Origin: Flavobacterium cellulosilyticum
GTDB lineage: Bacteria > Bacteroidota > Bacteroidia > Flavobacteriales > Flavobacteriaceae
DNA: 64,000 bases
Reading direction: 5' to 3'
Assembly (NCBI RefSeq): GCF_004349355.1
Contig: NZ_SMFK01000002.1
Span: forward strand, 372,001 to 436,000
Shown here one piece after another: positions 28,556 through 36,522 of this stretch. The first letter of the stretch is position 1, and the number at the start of each line of letters is the position of its first letter. The position numbers and the translations under genes are program-made. Below the pieces are notes generated by a model, which saw only the letters and a program-made list of their open reading frames with translations, did no database searches and was not told the DNA's origin.

Positions 28556-28660
28556 CTCGAAAATATCGCACAATAAGTGGGCGCATTGCGCAGGCGTGTG
28601 AGCTTGCGCAAAACGTCGAGTTGGGCGAAACCCATATTTGGGAGATTGGCGAAGGTTTGT
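28556..28660. repeat. GC-rich palindromic segment upstream of the DUF2971 gene
   Basis: A ~100-bp stretch clearly richer in G+C than its surroundings. It contains repeated tgcgca cores (attgcgca... and ...ttgcgcaa around ggcgtgtgagc) and a second palindromic part (tgggcgaaaccca). A minus-strand reading through it gives PNMGFAQLDVLRKL, a phrase I recall from spurious ORFs in many Bacteroidota intergenic repeats, so it is probably a widespread repeat and not a gene. Confidence 0.55.
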
Positions 28661-28668
28661 TTCACATT

Positions 28669-28705
28669 ACTTCTTTTCTCAAATATAAATATTAATTCCG
28701 AAAAA
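28669..28705. repeat. AT-rich ~33-bp direct repeat, copy 1
   Basis: The phrase aaatataaatattaattc followed by cgaaaaa, preceded by ctttTCt, recurs at 29794-29827 in the same orientation. MITE copy 2 begins exactly at its 3' end. Confidence 0.7.
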
Positions 28706-28941
28706 CCCGATCGCTCTGATATATACATATATCGTCTAGCGGATAGCGCAGAATTCTATTCTGTGCCCATTCCGATTGGCAATTAAAAAAATATAATGCA
28801 AAATCTAGACCTGCATCATTTCTTTCGGAACTTATTTAATAAATTTAAGGATAAAATAAATTGCTCAACTTTGTTGGCACGGAATGCAATTCCGCGCTAT
28901 CCGTTTATGAGAATTTTACTGCATATCCGCGCGATCTGGTT
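28704..28941. repeat. MITE/REPIN copy 2 (238 bp)
   Basis: A direct copy of 27381-27616 with the same inverted ends (aacccgatcgct / gcgatctggttt) and inner palindromic arms. The two copies bracket the DUF2971 gene. No target-site duplication is obvious on either side. The remainder of the gap (28942-29014) holds a small palindrome atgcg-aaac-cgcat and no gene. Confidence 0.85.
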
Positions 28942-29014
28942 TAACTAAAATTTGATGCGAAACCGCATTCATTTAAACTACAGCTAGTTCAATTAAGCAG
29001 TTGGTGATGCGGCT

Positions 29015-29194
29015 TTATTCAAGTGGACTAGGATTACAATGATATATTTTCCCTGTGTGAGTATCAATAACCATCCAATCTTCGCCTTTAGATATATATC
29101 TACCATTTTGAGAATATTGATAGAATACTAAAAGAAAGCCAAGTAAAATAAGCAATATTGAGATTTTAAAATAATCAAGGTTTAGTTTTTTCAT
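29015..29194 (-). CDS. Small single-pass membrane protein (59 aa)
   Basis: The minus-strand ATG at 29192-29194 opens a 59-codon frame starting MKKLNLDYFKIS, with one hydrophobic helix (about 11-25, ISILLILLGFLLVFY) and a polar tail ISKGEDWMVIDTHTGKIYHC. The lysine-rich start, clear membrane helix and strand-like tail give it coding character. No family recognised. It lies in the accessory region between MITE copy 2 and two small ORFs. Confidence 0.6.
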   Translation of the reverse strand: MKKLNLDYFKISILLILLGFLLVFYQYSQNGRYISKGEDWMVIDTHTGKIYHCNPSPLE

Positions 29195-29231
29195 AAAAAT
29201 ATGTGGTTAATCATTCCGCCACTTTAAAGGA

Positions 29232-29480
29232 ATGAAAGCTAAAATAAAAAAAATGCAAAAATTTAAAAATGTAACAATTATTGAAATCAAAGAAAATTTT
29301 TTAGTGTTAGAGAATGATAATCAAATTCAATTACATTATGTTTCTAATGACGATAAGAGTACAAGTTTGGTCATTCTTGTTGAAACTATTTATTTAGCTT
29401 TAACTGAATATTTAGCCATACATTCTTTAAAAGCTTCCAAAACTTCTGCTTTTATTTCAAATGTCACTTCTTTAATGTAA
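29232..29480 (+). CDS. Possible small protein or gene remnant (82 aa)
   Basis: The first ~55 residues (KNVTIIEIKENFLVLENDN, then LHYVSNDDKSTSLVILVE) look like a real beta-rich fragment, but the last ~30 residues are antisense to the gene at 29390-29650. This suggests a truncated gene reading on into its neighbour. No family recognised; it may not be expressed. Confidence 0.3.
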   Translation: MKAKIKKMQKFKNVTIIEIKENFLVLENDNQIQLHYVSNDDKSTSLVILVETIYLALTEYLAIHSLKASKTSAFISNVTSLM

Positions 29481-29650
29481 GAATATTTGAAATTATGAAT
29501 ATCATAAATTAACATGATGTTTTTAACAAAGTCAATTTCATTTTCTTCGCAATACTCCTTATGTTTTTCTCCAATTTCTTTTATTTTGTCTGAAAAACAA
29601 TTTACAGTGTCCGAAACTTGTTTGTTGTGTAACTGTTCTTTTAAATCCAT
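29390..29650 (-). CDS. Hypothetical protein (86 aa)
   Basis: The likely start is ATG 29650 (MDLKEQLHNKQVSDTVNCFS); the frame is open further upstream but without coding character. It is a mostly helical, charged protein with two halves, DKIKEIGEKHKEYCEENEIDF and YIKEVTFEIKAEVLEAFKEC (each given in part), and no signal or membrane segment. Orphan gene in an accessory region; no function can be assigned. Confidence 0.55.
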   Translation of the reverse strand: MDLKEQLHNKQVSDTVNCFSDKIKEIGEKHKEYCEENEIDFVKNIMLIYDIHNFKYSYIKEVTFEIKAEVLEAFKECMAKYSVKAK

Positions 29651-29793
29651 AATTTTTATTTTTAAATGTTCAAATTTTAATCGATTTCTGTTTCGGTTCT
29701 TCAAGCTGACCGCCAACTTGGATATTGGTCTCACTATATCAGACTTATCACCCCAATTTTGGTAAATAGGTCTGATAAAGTTAAGACTTAATA

Positions 29794-29827
29794 CTTTTCT
29801 AAAATATAAATATTAATTCCGAAAAAT
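29794..29827. repeat. AT-rich ~33-bp direct repeat, copy 2
   Basis: Second copy of the repeat at 28669-28705; it may mark the other boundary of an inserted cassette containing MITE copy 2 and the small genes between 29015 and 29650. Confidence 0.65.
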
Positions 29828-29887
29828 CGGATTAAATATTTTGTACTTCCTTGTTTTTCAAAGATAATATCTTTTGTTTGATAATTA

Positions 29888-29903
29888 TTACGGGAAACCG
29901 TAA
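29888..29903 (+). repeat. Perfect 6-bp hairpin with GAAA loop
   Basis: ttacgg-gaaa-ccgtaa, a perfect palindrome with a stable tetraloop type, 26 bp before the Flavo-1-like RNA. It has no T-run, so it is not a typical terminator. Confidence 0.6.
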
Positions 29904-29928
29904 ATGGAGTTATTTAATACAAAATACC

Positions 29929-30069
29929 TAGCCCCGGTAGCAGTGAAAACCGATGCAGGTCGAGAACCACTTTTTCTGGTGGTGGCAGAGCGACCAACGG
30001 AAGCTCCTGCCAGCGCCTAGAAAAAGGGTTGGAGACCAAAGAGGTTGCAACGGATGACGGGAACAGCTA
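29929..30069 (+). ncRNA. Flavo-1-like structured RNA element, copy B
   Basis: Begins tagccccggtagcagtg and ends caacggatgacgggaacagct. The ends can pair as tagc/gcta and cccg/cggg around the bulge aaca, exactly parallel to copy A. The middle contains ccaacggaagctcctgcc, shared with copy A, within an arm tctggtggtggcag/ctgccagcgcctaga. It is followed without a gap by a 21-bp perfect hairpin whose left arm is the 3' end of this RNA. Name from memory; no covariance search was possible. Confidence 0.62.
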
Positions 30070-30103
30070 ATAATAAAAAAGTTATTATTAGCTGTTCCCG
30101 TCG
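30057..30103 (+). promoter_or_regulatory. Perfect 21-bp inverted repeat overlapping the 3' end of the RNA element
   Basis: Left arm 30057-30077 (gacgggaacagctaataat and aa), 5-nt loop aaaag, right arm 30083-30103. The left arm includes the 3' strand of the Flavo-1-like closing stem, so RNA closing stem and this hairpin exclude each other. A weak T-run (gtgtttt) follows on the plus strand. It could act as a terminator or a switch, or be a leftover of an inverted duplication. It lies 20 bp from the stop of the convergent PLP-enzyme gene. Confidence 0.6.
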
Positions 30104-30123
30104 TGTTTTATAGTATTCTAAAT

Positions 30124-32196
30124 TTAATCTAGCAATTCAGGAGTATTGAGGATCAATTCGATCTTTTTTATAATGACTGTAATTTGATTCATTTGGGATT
30201 CTATGTTTCTAAAAAAGAGGCTGATGTCTCTATTGACCCAACTTTCGGAAATGACTCTTGCTCCCAAACTAAGTCGTAGCACTGCACTCTGAAAATCAGT
30301 GCCATATTTTACATTAACGGCTTGACCTATATGGCATTTTTGGGCTGCAAGTCGAATAATTTCTAAAGAAGCATCTTCAAAATTATTGGATAAATCAGAG
30401 TTCAATAAGGTGTACAGTTTTTTGACCTGAGTATCTGATAATACTTCTTCGTTTTTAAGGATAAAGAAAGGGAATATGGTGCGAATGTTTCTAATACCAA
30501 ATTCTTTGCTGTTAAAGGATTTCGTTTTTGTTTCGTCACCAAAAATAGGTTCTAAAAAAGGCGCTTCTTTAATGGAATCTTCGATGAAATTGCAAAACAT
30601 TTCGATTCCCATATTCCGATATAAAATTGGGGTTTTGTAATAGCGATCCATTTCGACTATGGCAGCATTCCAGCGCATATTAGAACCATAATTGAATCCA
30701 TCCGATAAATCTTTGGCACAAGTCCAAGATGTAGGCCAATCCGAATGATTGTAATAGTTGGTCAAACCTTCTGGTATCTTTTTTGTTATAGTATTAATGG
30801 TTTTATTTACACTTTTAGGCAGGATTAATGCCCCAGAATAAGGAGGACCTGTGAAATATTTACTTCCAGTAATGGTAACAATATAGCCTTTGTTTAGATA
30901 ATTTTGAATGTCTTTGGGGTCCAATCGAAGTTGCGAAGCATCAACAATTATTTGTATGGATAAATTCCTAAGTTTTTTCAAACTTTGTATCAACTTTTCA
31001 CTAGGGGATTGGTAGCCTAATTTTGATTGATCCATGACATGCAATACGATGTGTCTTCCTAATTCATTGGTTGTAGAAATGGCATTAAATACTTCGGTGT
31101 CTAATTGTAAGGTTGATTTTAATTCCCCGATTTCATCTCTTAAAGGTATTTTTATCAAATCGACTTCTCTAAAACCTTCAATTCTTTCTCCTTTTGTTAC
31201 GGGGAAATTCAGAGCAGTATTGTTTTCAAAATGACATCCTTTTAATGCCGAAGGCACGCCGCTACCCGTTTCGTCCGAAGCTACGAGTACATGCGTAATT
31301 TCTTTTTCGGTAACAATTTGAGTTATGGCTGCAATTTGAAGAGCAGAATCAGTTCCTGATGGGGAAAAAATGATTTCACATTCATCATTTATTTTAAATA
31401 TTTTTTTAAGGTTGCTTTTTAGTAATTCTGAAAAATCAATCGTTGTTTTTTTGTACCCATTTTTTAAGCTATTTTGAATTAAGATACTTCTAACTTTGTC
31501 CGTTTTATCAAAAGAAAAATTGGAGATACTTGTAGCAGTCGATGAGGCAAAAGTATGTGCATCAGGTCTTGGGAATGGTCGGCAACCATATTTATTCAAC
31601 AATTCTATTTCGTCAATATTCAGTCTAAAGTCGCCTCCCGACATTAATAAATATTCTGTAGGTTTTGCTAGATTTTCAAGAATGGGTTCCCAAGATTCTT
31701 TAAATAATTGAGTTGAATTATTCATAACATGGATCGAATCTAGTTCTTCATGTTTTAATAACGTCTCCATATCTAAAGCTTGCTCATTTTTAATCATATC
31801 AATTAAAAAGTGATCCAGTTTTTTTAGTTTTTCTTTGTCCTCTTTTGGCAATAGGTCATAAAATATTTTAGTGACTTTTAGGGCAGCTATATCGCATAAA
31901 AGGGTATCCGATTTGTCTTTTCCCAATGCTTTATACCAAAGTTGCCATTCGATTCCATATCTCAAATAAAGTAAGGCTAAAACTGGTTTTTCTAAAAATG
32001 ACGTACCAATTATAATGGATTTATTGGGGAATATCTTAAATACATTCGGCTGACTACTTGAAGTAATAATGTTAATGTTATTCATCTTAGGAACAGTATT
32101 AAATCGCTTTAAAACTCTTACCAAATAATTTACATTTTCTTTTTCAAATAAACTTGTTCTTTTATATTGATCTTCAATTAGTATGTTATTTGTCAT
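30124..32196 (-). CDS. Large PLP-dependent (fold type I, aminotransferase-like) enzyme with unknown N-terminal domain
   Basis: 690 residues. From about residue 215 on it reads as a fold-type-I PLP enzyme: phosphate-binding SPSGTDSALQIAA (about 280), LHVMDQSKLGYQSP, cofactor-contacting Asp in IIVDASQLRLD (about 417) and Schiff-base Lys in VTITGSKYFTGPPYSG (about 445). It is cytosolic. The first ~200 residues (PNVFKIFPNKSIIIG, WQLWYKALGKDKSD) match nothing I recognise. Upstream on the same strand are NifX-like and DUF134 genes (141 and 95 bp gaps), so an operon is possible. Class-V-like group and the reaction are unknown. Confidence 0.8.
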   Translation of the reverse strand: MTNNILIEDQYKRTSLFEKENVNYLVRVLKRFNTVPKMNNINIITSSSQPNVFKIFPNKSIIIGTSFLEKPVLALLYLRYGIEWQLWYKALGKDKSDTLLCDIAALKVTKIFYDLLPKEDKEKLKKLDHFLIDMIKNEQALDMETLLKHEELDSIHVMNNSTQLFKESWEPILENLAKPTEYLLMSGGDFRLNIDEIELLNKYGCRPFPRPDAHTFASSTATSISNFSFDKTDKVRSILIQNSLKNGYKKTTIDFSELLKSNLKKIFKINDECEIIFSPSGTDSALQIAAITQIVTEKEITHVLVASDETGSGVPSALKGCHFENNTALNFPVTKGERIEGFREVDLIKIPLRDEIGELKSTLQLDTEVFNAISTTNELGRHIVLHVMDQSKLGYQSPSEKLIQSLKKLRNLSIQIIVDASQLRLDPKDIQNYLNKGYIVTITGSKYFTGPPYSGALILPKSVNKTINTITKKIPEGLTNYYNHSDWPTSWTCAKDLSDGFNYGSNMRWNAAIVEMDRYYKTPILYRNMGIEMFCNFIEDSIKEAPFLEPIFGDETKTKSFNSKEFGIRNIRTIFPFFILKNEEVLSDTQVKKLYTLLNSDLSNNFEDASLEIIRLAAQKCHIGQAVNVKYGTDFQSAVLRLSLGARVISESWVNRDISLFFRNIESQMNQITVIIKKIELILNTPELLD

Positions 32197-32336
32197 AGGT
32201 ATTATAATTAAAACTTAAAAAAACGCTCTAAATTTGTCTGCTTTTTACAGCTACTATTTAGTAAACGATTGGTTGGTGCTTGCTATTTTGTTTATTAGGA
32301 AACTTTTTTATCAATTGTTGGCCTTGCTTTGTTTCT

Positions 32337-32654
32337 TTAATGATTCAACATATCAATTATTTCTTTTATTTTTTTCTCTGGATTTTTTAAAACAATCATT
32401 TGAATTCTCAGACAATCGAGTAAGGATTTAATTTTCATCCCAAACTCACCTGAAATGATTTTATTGATATTCCGTGAGGCAAAAAATTGAACAGTTGCAG
32501 GTCCTGCACCTTGATCTGCATCTATATTTGGGTTAGGAATAAATTCCATGGCTTTGTTTTGGATATCGTATATAAAAAAGTAAGCACATTGACCAAATCT
32601 TGGGTCAATTGTAGATTCTAAGGAGTTTCCTGTTGAAGTTATGGCAACTTTCAT
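32337..32654 (-). CDS. Dinitrogenase iron-molybdenum cofactor-binding-like (NifX/NafY, MTH1175-type) protein
   Basis: 105 residues, a single NifX-like domain: MKVAITSTGNSLESTIDPRF, then GQCAYFFIYD, DADQGAGPATVQFFASRNIN and KIISGEFGMKIKSLLD. The family binds iron-sulfur or FeMo-cofactor precursors in nitrogen fixers, but stand-alone members like this occur in non-fixers with unknown function. No nif genes are in the window. The DUF134 gene immediately upstream is its usual partner in many bacteria and archaea. Confidence 0.9.
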   Translation of the reverse strand: MKVAITSTGNSLESTIDPRFGQCAYFFIYDIQNKAMEFIPNPNIDADQGAGPATVQFFASRNINKIISGEFGMKIKSLLDCLRIQMIVLKNPEKKIKEIIDMLNH

Positions 32655-32749
32655 ATTGTTTTTATTTTTCTATACATAAGTCTTTCTTTATCAAGAGCCT
32701 ATTTGGTTATTCATATTTTTTGTTCCAATTCTTGATTTGAAAACGGATA

Positions 32750-33205
32750 TTATTTGTGCTTTGTATCCGTATTACTTTCAACAGTATTTTCATAATCGAA
32801 CTTATCAACACGTTCACTATTGCAAAGCGGACAATTTTCGACTGGTTTTTCTTTCTCAGGATTATTAAAATAACATACGCACTTTTCACAATGATACCAC
32901 TCGCTGTCAAAATATACTTTTCCACCCTCTATCGAAATTTGCTTGCCTTCAACAAAAGCTTTTGCTGTTTTATGAAGTGCAGAAGCATATATCCTTGTAA
33001 AGGTAGGTCTGGAAACTCCCATCATAACCGAAGCTTGATGATGATTCAGCATATCATAGTCGCTTAGTCGTATGGCTTCATATTCCTCATATAATAAGTT
33101 GACTATTTCGGAATTTTTTTTTCCTGATTCTTGTCCATAAGGTTTAAATCCTTTAATTACAGGAGGATTTGAAACTTTTCTTAATACTTTTATTCTAGGA
33201 GACAT
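32750..33205 (-). CDS. DUF134 family putative transcriptional regulator with zinc-ribbon-like tail
   Basis: 151 residues. The DUF134 core begins MSPRIKVLRKVSNPPVIKGF; it contains the sigma-like helix-turn-helix EYEAIRLSDYDMLNHHQAS and MMGVSRPTFTRIYASALHKT. The tail has two CxxC pairs (CEKCVC, then CPLCNS), a likely zinc or iron ribbon. DUF134 genes are repeatedly found next to NifX/MTH1175-like genes, as here (95 bp), and probably regulate them. Its own upstream region (33206-33300) should hold the promoter; no clear operator was spotted. Confidence 0.9.
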   Translation of the reverse strand: MSPRIKVLRKVSNPPVIKGFKPYGQESGKKNSEIVNLLYEEYEAIRLSDYDMLNHHQASVMMGVSRPTFTRIYASALHKTAKAFVEGKQISIEGGKVYFDSEWYHCEKCVCYFNNPEKEKPVENCPLCNSERVDKFDYENTVESNTDTKHK

Positions 33206-33369
33206 AGTAAAAATAATCTAAAATTCGCTGCAAATATAATGAACCATAGTTCGTTATGAAAACTTAGTTTACTATTTGTGTCAATTTAACTTACGAAGGA
33301 GAGAATTAATGAATTATATAGTATGAATCATTGTAGTCCGTTTAATTTTTAAAAAACAACTAATTGTCC

Positions 33370-33535
33370 TAACATATATAGTTCCTACGGAACATTTAAA
33401 CTAGGTTAGCTTGATTTTAATTCTACCAATATTTTGTTCCTAATGGAGCATACTTAGTTGAGGTTAAATGTTGGTAGAAATGAAGTTAAGAATCAAATTT
33501 TTGTCCCTTAGGGACTATAGTTTGATTTTATCGGA
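33370..33535. repeat. Cluster of three short palindromes in a nested inverted repeat
   Basis: gttcctacggaac (33381-33393), tgttcctaatggagca (33435-33450) and gtcccttagggac (33503-33515) lie ~60-70 bp apart. The middle one is bracketed by ttctaccaatattt and aaatgttggtagaaat, a further inverted pair, itself flanked by ttgatttt/aatcaaa. This looks like Bacteroidota REP-type sequence. It occupies most of the gap between the DUF134 and acetyltransferase genes (33206-33574). Confidence 0.7.
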
Positions 33536-33574
33536 CATTAATGATTATGAATTATAATTTTAGGGTGTCCTGAT

Positions 33575-34132
33575 TTATTCATTCAACTTCCTAATCACTT
33601 TTGCAGGATTGCCCACCGCCAGAGTATTATCAGGAATGTCTTTGGTCACCACTGAACCTGCTCCAATTACAACGCCATTGCCTACGGTTATTCCAGGAAG
33701 AATAATTGTATTTCCGCCAATCCAACAATCGTTTCCAATGGTTATGGGCAATGCGCTTTCAAGCGTTTTTCTGAGTTCAGCTTCAAGAGGATGTGTGGCG
33801 GTGTATAATTGAACATTTGGCGCAAAAAATACGTTAGAACCTATAGTAACAGGAGCACAATCTAAAACAACACAGTTTACATTGAAATATACATTTTCAC
33901 CACAGCTTATATTATACCCGTAATCACAAAAAAATGGCGGCTCGATATATAAATTGTTTCCAGCATTTGGGATTAATTCGGCAATTATTTCTCGTGCTTT
34001 TTTAGTAATTCGGTATTCGGTTACATTCAAACGATGCAATAAATTTTTAGAACGCCTTCTGTCTTTTACCAAAACTGGATCTCCAGCTAAATAATACTCG
34101 CCTGTAATCATTTTTTCTTTCTCTGTTTTCAT
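33575..34132 (-). CDS. maa: Sugar O-acetyltransferase (maltose/galactoside acetyltransferase family)
   Basis: From ATG 34132 the protein is 185 residues, the family length; an upstream in-frame Met (34171) would add a poor 13-residue leader. The Mac domain (EKEKMITGEYYLAGDPVLVK) precedes the left-handed beta-helix hexapeptide repeats (IGSNVFFAPNVQLYTATHP with the catalytic His, then IGNDCWIGGNTIILPGI and IGAGSVVTKDIPDNTLAVG). It transfers acetyl from acetyl-CoA to a sugar hydroxyl; natural substrates are usually uncertain. Single gene beside a REP-like repeat cluster. Confidence 0.92.
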   Translation of the reverse strand: MKTEKEKMITGEYYLAGDPVLVKDRRRSKNLLHRLNVTEYRITKKAREIIAELIPNAGNNLYIEPPFFCDYGYNISCGENVYFNVNCVVLDCAPVTIGSNVFFAPNVQLYTATHPLEAELRKTLESALPITIGNDCWIGGNTIILPGITVGNGVVIGAGSVVTKDIPDNTLAVGNPAKVIRKLNE

Positions 34133-34268
34133 AAAAGGAAATTGTTTCCCGTAAATATAGATTAAAACCACCTGTTTTACAATTCATCCTATTAATTCTA
34201 CAGTTCAGTTCTTTTGAATTTTATAATTCTATTGTTGGGAATATATTTGAAGTATCAAAACACCAATT

Positions 34269-36407
34269 ATGAAAACCATAGTCAGCTTCCTGATGTTACT
34301 AATTTCAATTTTTACATTTGCCCAAACCACTATTTCTGGGAAAATTGTGGATGCAAAAAACAAACCCATTGCCAATGCTAACGTTTTTATTGATGGAACT
34401 TATGATGGATCGAACTCTAATGAAATGGGAGAATTTTATTTTGAAACCACAACAACTGCGAATCAAACTTTGACGGTGAGTGCATTGACTTATGAATCAA
34501 TAAAAATCGCCATAATAATAGAGAAATACCAAAAACAATCCATTGTTTTAAAATCGAATGCCACCGAATTAAACGAAGTTTTAATAACTGCTGGAACAAT
34601 AGAATCAGGTGGGAAATCGAGAGTTTCCGTTTTGAAACCCTTAGATATTTTGACCACTGCAGGGAATCCGGGCGATATCGTTTCGGCATTTAAAACTTTG
34701 CCAGGAACACAAATTGTTGGCGAAAGCGGAAAACTATTTGTGCGCGGTGGCGAAGCAAATGAAACACAAACCTTTATTGATGGTGTTCGAGTAGCTCAAC
34801 CGTATCTTCAAACAACAAATAATGTACCTACAAGAAGTACCTTTTCGCCACTACTTTTCAAAGGAACTACTTTTTCAACAGGTGGTTATTCTGCCGAATA
34901 TGGCGAAGCACTATCGAGTGTTTTGATTATGAATACCATTGATGAACCCGATTTAGAAAAAACAGATATTGGCCTAATGTCAGTTGGTGCAAGTATTGGA
35001 AATACCAAAAAATGGAAGGCTAATTCATTGAGCTTAAACACGAGTTATATTAATTTGAAACCCTATCAATCCTTATTGCCGGATAATATAAAATGGATTA
35101 AGCCGTATCAATCCATTGGTGGTGAAAGTGTTTTTAGACATCGTTTTGATCGGGGAATGTTGAAATTTTATACCTCCTATACCGCTTCCAATTTAGATGT
35201 AAAACAAGATAATATCAACTATCCAGACCAATTGCATTTAGCAAACAAAAACAATAATTTGTATTCGAATGTTTCGTACAAAGGTGGTTTTGGCAATAAT
35301 TGGAACTTGTTTGCAGGGTTGAGTTATGGCAATAGTTTGAATACAGGATTATTCGATATCTATAATTTTAGTAGTACGGAAAATGCGAGTAATATAAAGT
35401 TGAAGTTGTCTAAACCTATTTCCGTAAAAGTAAAAACTAATTTTGGTGTCGATTATTTGTATTCTAATTTTTCTGAAACGGTAAATAATTATAACAGCGG
35501 ATTCAATTCTAATATCCTAGCCGCTTTCTCTGAAACCGATTTTTTATTTTCGAAAAATTTAATTGCCAAAGCAGGTTTCCGCTTTTCTAAAAACTATTTA
35601 TTAAAAGAGAATTCCATTGCTCCAAGGCTAGCATTAGCCTATAAAATAGCTAAAAACCAACAGTTTTCATTGGCCTATGGAACATTCGGACAAGCACCTA
35701 AACAAGATTATCTTAAATATGCAAAAAATCTTCAATTCGAGAAAGCCCAACATTATATTTTGAGTTATGAGTACAATAACGACAAACAAATTTTTAAGGC
35801 AGAGGCGTATTATAAAAGCTATGATAATTTAGTAAAATATGATACGCAAACGCCACTTTACAACAGCAATTATACTAATAATGGATCGGGATATGCGAAA
35901 GGCGTAGAGCTTTTTTGGCGCGACAATAAGAACATTAGGAATTTAGAATATTGGGTTTCCTATTCCTATATCAACACCCAACGCGATTATGCCAATTTCC
36001 CCAAAACAGCTACACCAAGTTTTGTAGCCGATCACACCTTGTCAATAGTTTCAAAATATTGGATTCCAAAATGGCGCTCACAAATAGGAGGAACCTACAC
36101 TTTTAGTTCCGGAAGACCTTTTAATAATCCAAATGAAACTGCATTTATGAATGGAAAAACACAAACATATAACAACTTGAGTGTGAATTGGGCTTATTTG
36201 ATATCCCCACAAAAAATACTTTTTTTCTCGGTGACCAATATTGCAGGAATCAAAAATGTGTATGGGTATAATTATTCGAACACCAAAGACAGTAACGGAA
36301 TATTCCAAAGCCAGGCAATTGTTCCTACTGCCGATCGATTCTTTTTTGTAGGTTTCTTTTGGACCTTAAGCAAGGATAAAAAAACAAATCAGTTAGAGAA
36401 TATGTAG
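34269..36407 (+). CDS. TonB-dependent receptor with carboxypeptidase-like N-domain
   Basis: 712 residues. Signal peptide 1 to ~19 (ISIFTFAQ), carboxypeptidase-like sandwich (about 20-100, ISGKIVDAKNKPIANANVF), plug (about 105-215, with GNPGDIVSAFKTLPGTQ and LFVRGGEANETQTFIDG) and beta-barrel to the end. TATATTTG at 34242-34249 is a likely -7 element. It is followed on the same strand by DUF2141, TPR-like and two-component genes, which suggests a regulated uptake or envelope locus. Ligand unknown; no SusD or DUF4249 partner. Confidence 0.93.
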   Translation: MKTIVSFLMLLISIFTFAQTTISGKIVDAKNKPIANANVFIDGTYDGSNSNEMGEFYFETTTTANQTLTVSALTYESIKIAIIIEKYQKQSIVLKSNATELNEVLITAGTIESGGKSRVSVLKPLDILTTAGNPGDIVSAFKTLPGTQIVGESGKLFVRGGEANETQTFIDGVRVAQPYLQTTNNVPTRSTFSPLLFKGTTFSTGGYSAEYGEALSSVLIMNTIDEPDLEKTDIGLMSVGASIGNTKKWKANSLSLNTSYINLKPYQSLLPDNIKWIKPYQSIGGESVFRHRFDRGMLKFYTSYTASNLDVKQDNINYPDQLHLANKNNNLYSNVSYKGGFGNNWNLFAGLSYGNSLNTGLFDIYNFSSTENASNIKLKLSKPISVKVKTNFGVDYLYSNFSETVNNYNSGFNSNILAAFSETDFLFSKNLIAKAGFRFSKNYLLKENSIAPRLALAYKIAKNQQFSLAYGTFGQAPKQDYLKYAKNLQFEKAQHYILSYEYNNDKQIFKAEAYYKSYDNLVKYDTQTPLYNSNYTNNGSGYAKGVELFWRDNKNIRNLEYWVSYSYINTQRDYANFPKTATPSFVADHTLSIVSKYWIPKWRSQIGGTYTFSSGRPFNNPNETAFMNGKTQTYNNLSVNWAYLISPQKILFFSVTNIAGIKNVYGYNYSNTKDSNGIFQSQAIVPTADRFFFVGFFWTLSKDKKTNQLENM

Positions 36408-36522
36408 TTGCTTTACAATTCATCCTCAAAAATCTACAATTGAGTAAGTTTAAATTTTTAATCATGCAATACCAATATAAATTTACATCATAATAAAAAA
36501 CAACAATTTAAAAATAGATATC

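Noticed and set aside
28486..28728. Minus-strand 80-aa ORF containing PNMGFAQLDVLRKL
   Set aside because: It overlaps the DUF2971 start and is a translation of the GC-rich palindromic repeat; similar phrases are, from memory, common spurious ORFs in Bacteroidota.
32337..32654. NifX-like gene as evidence for nitrogen fixation
   Set aside because: No nitrogenase or nif assembly genes are in the window, and stand-alone NifX/MTH1175-like proteins are common in non-fixers.
34417..34689. Minus-strand 90-aa ORF opposite the TonB receptor gene
   Set aside because: Antisense shadow of the carboxypeptidase-like and plug domains, with no coding character of its own.
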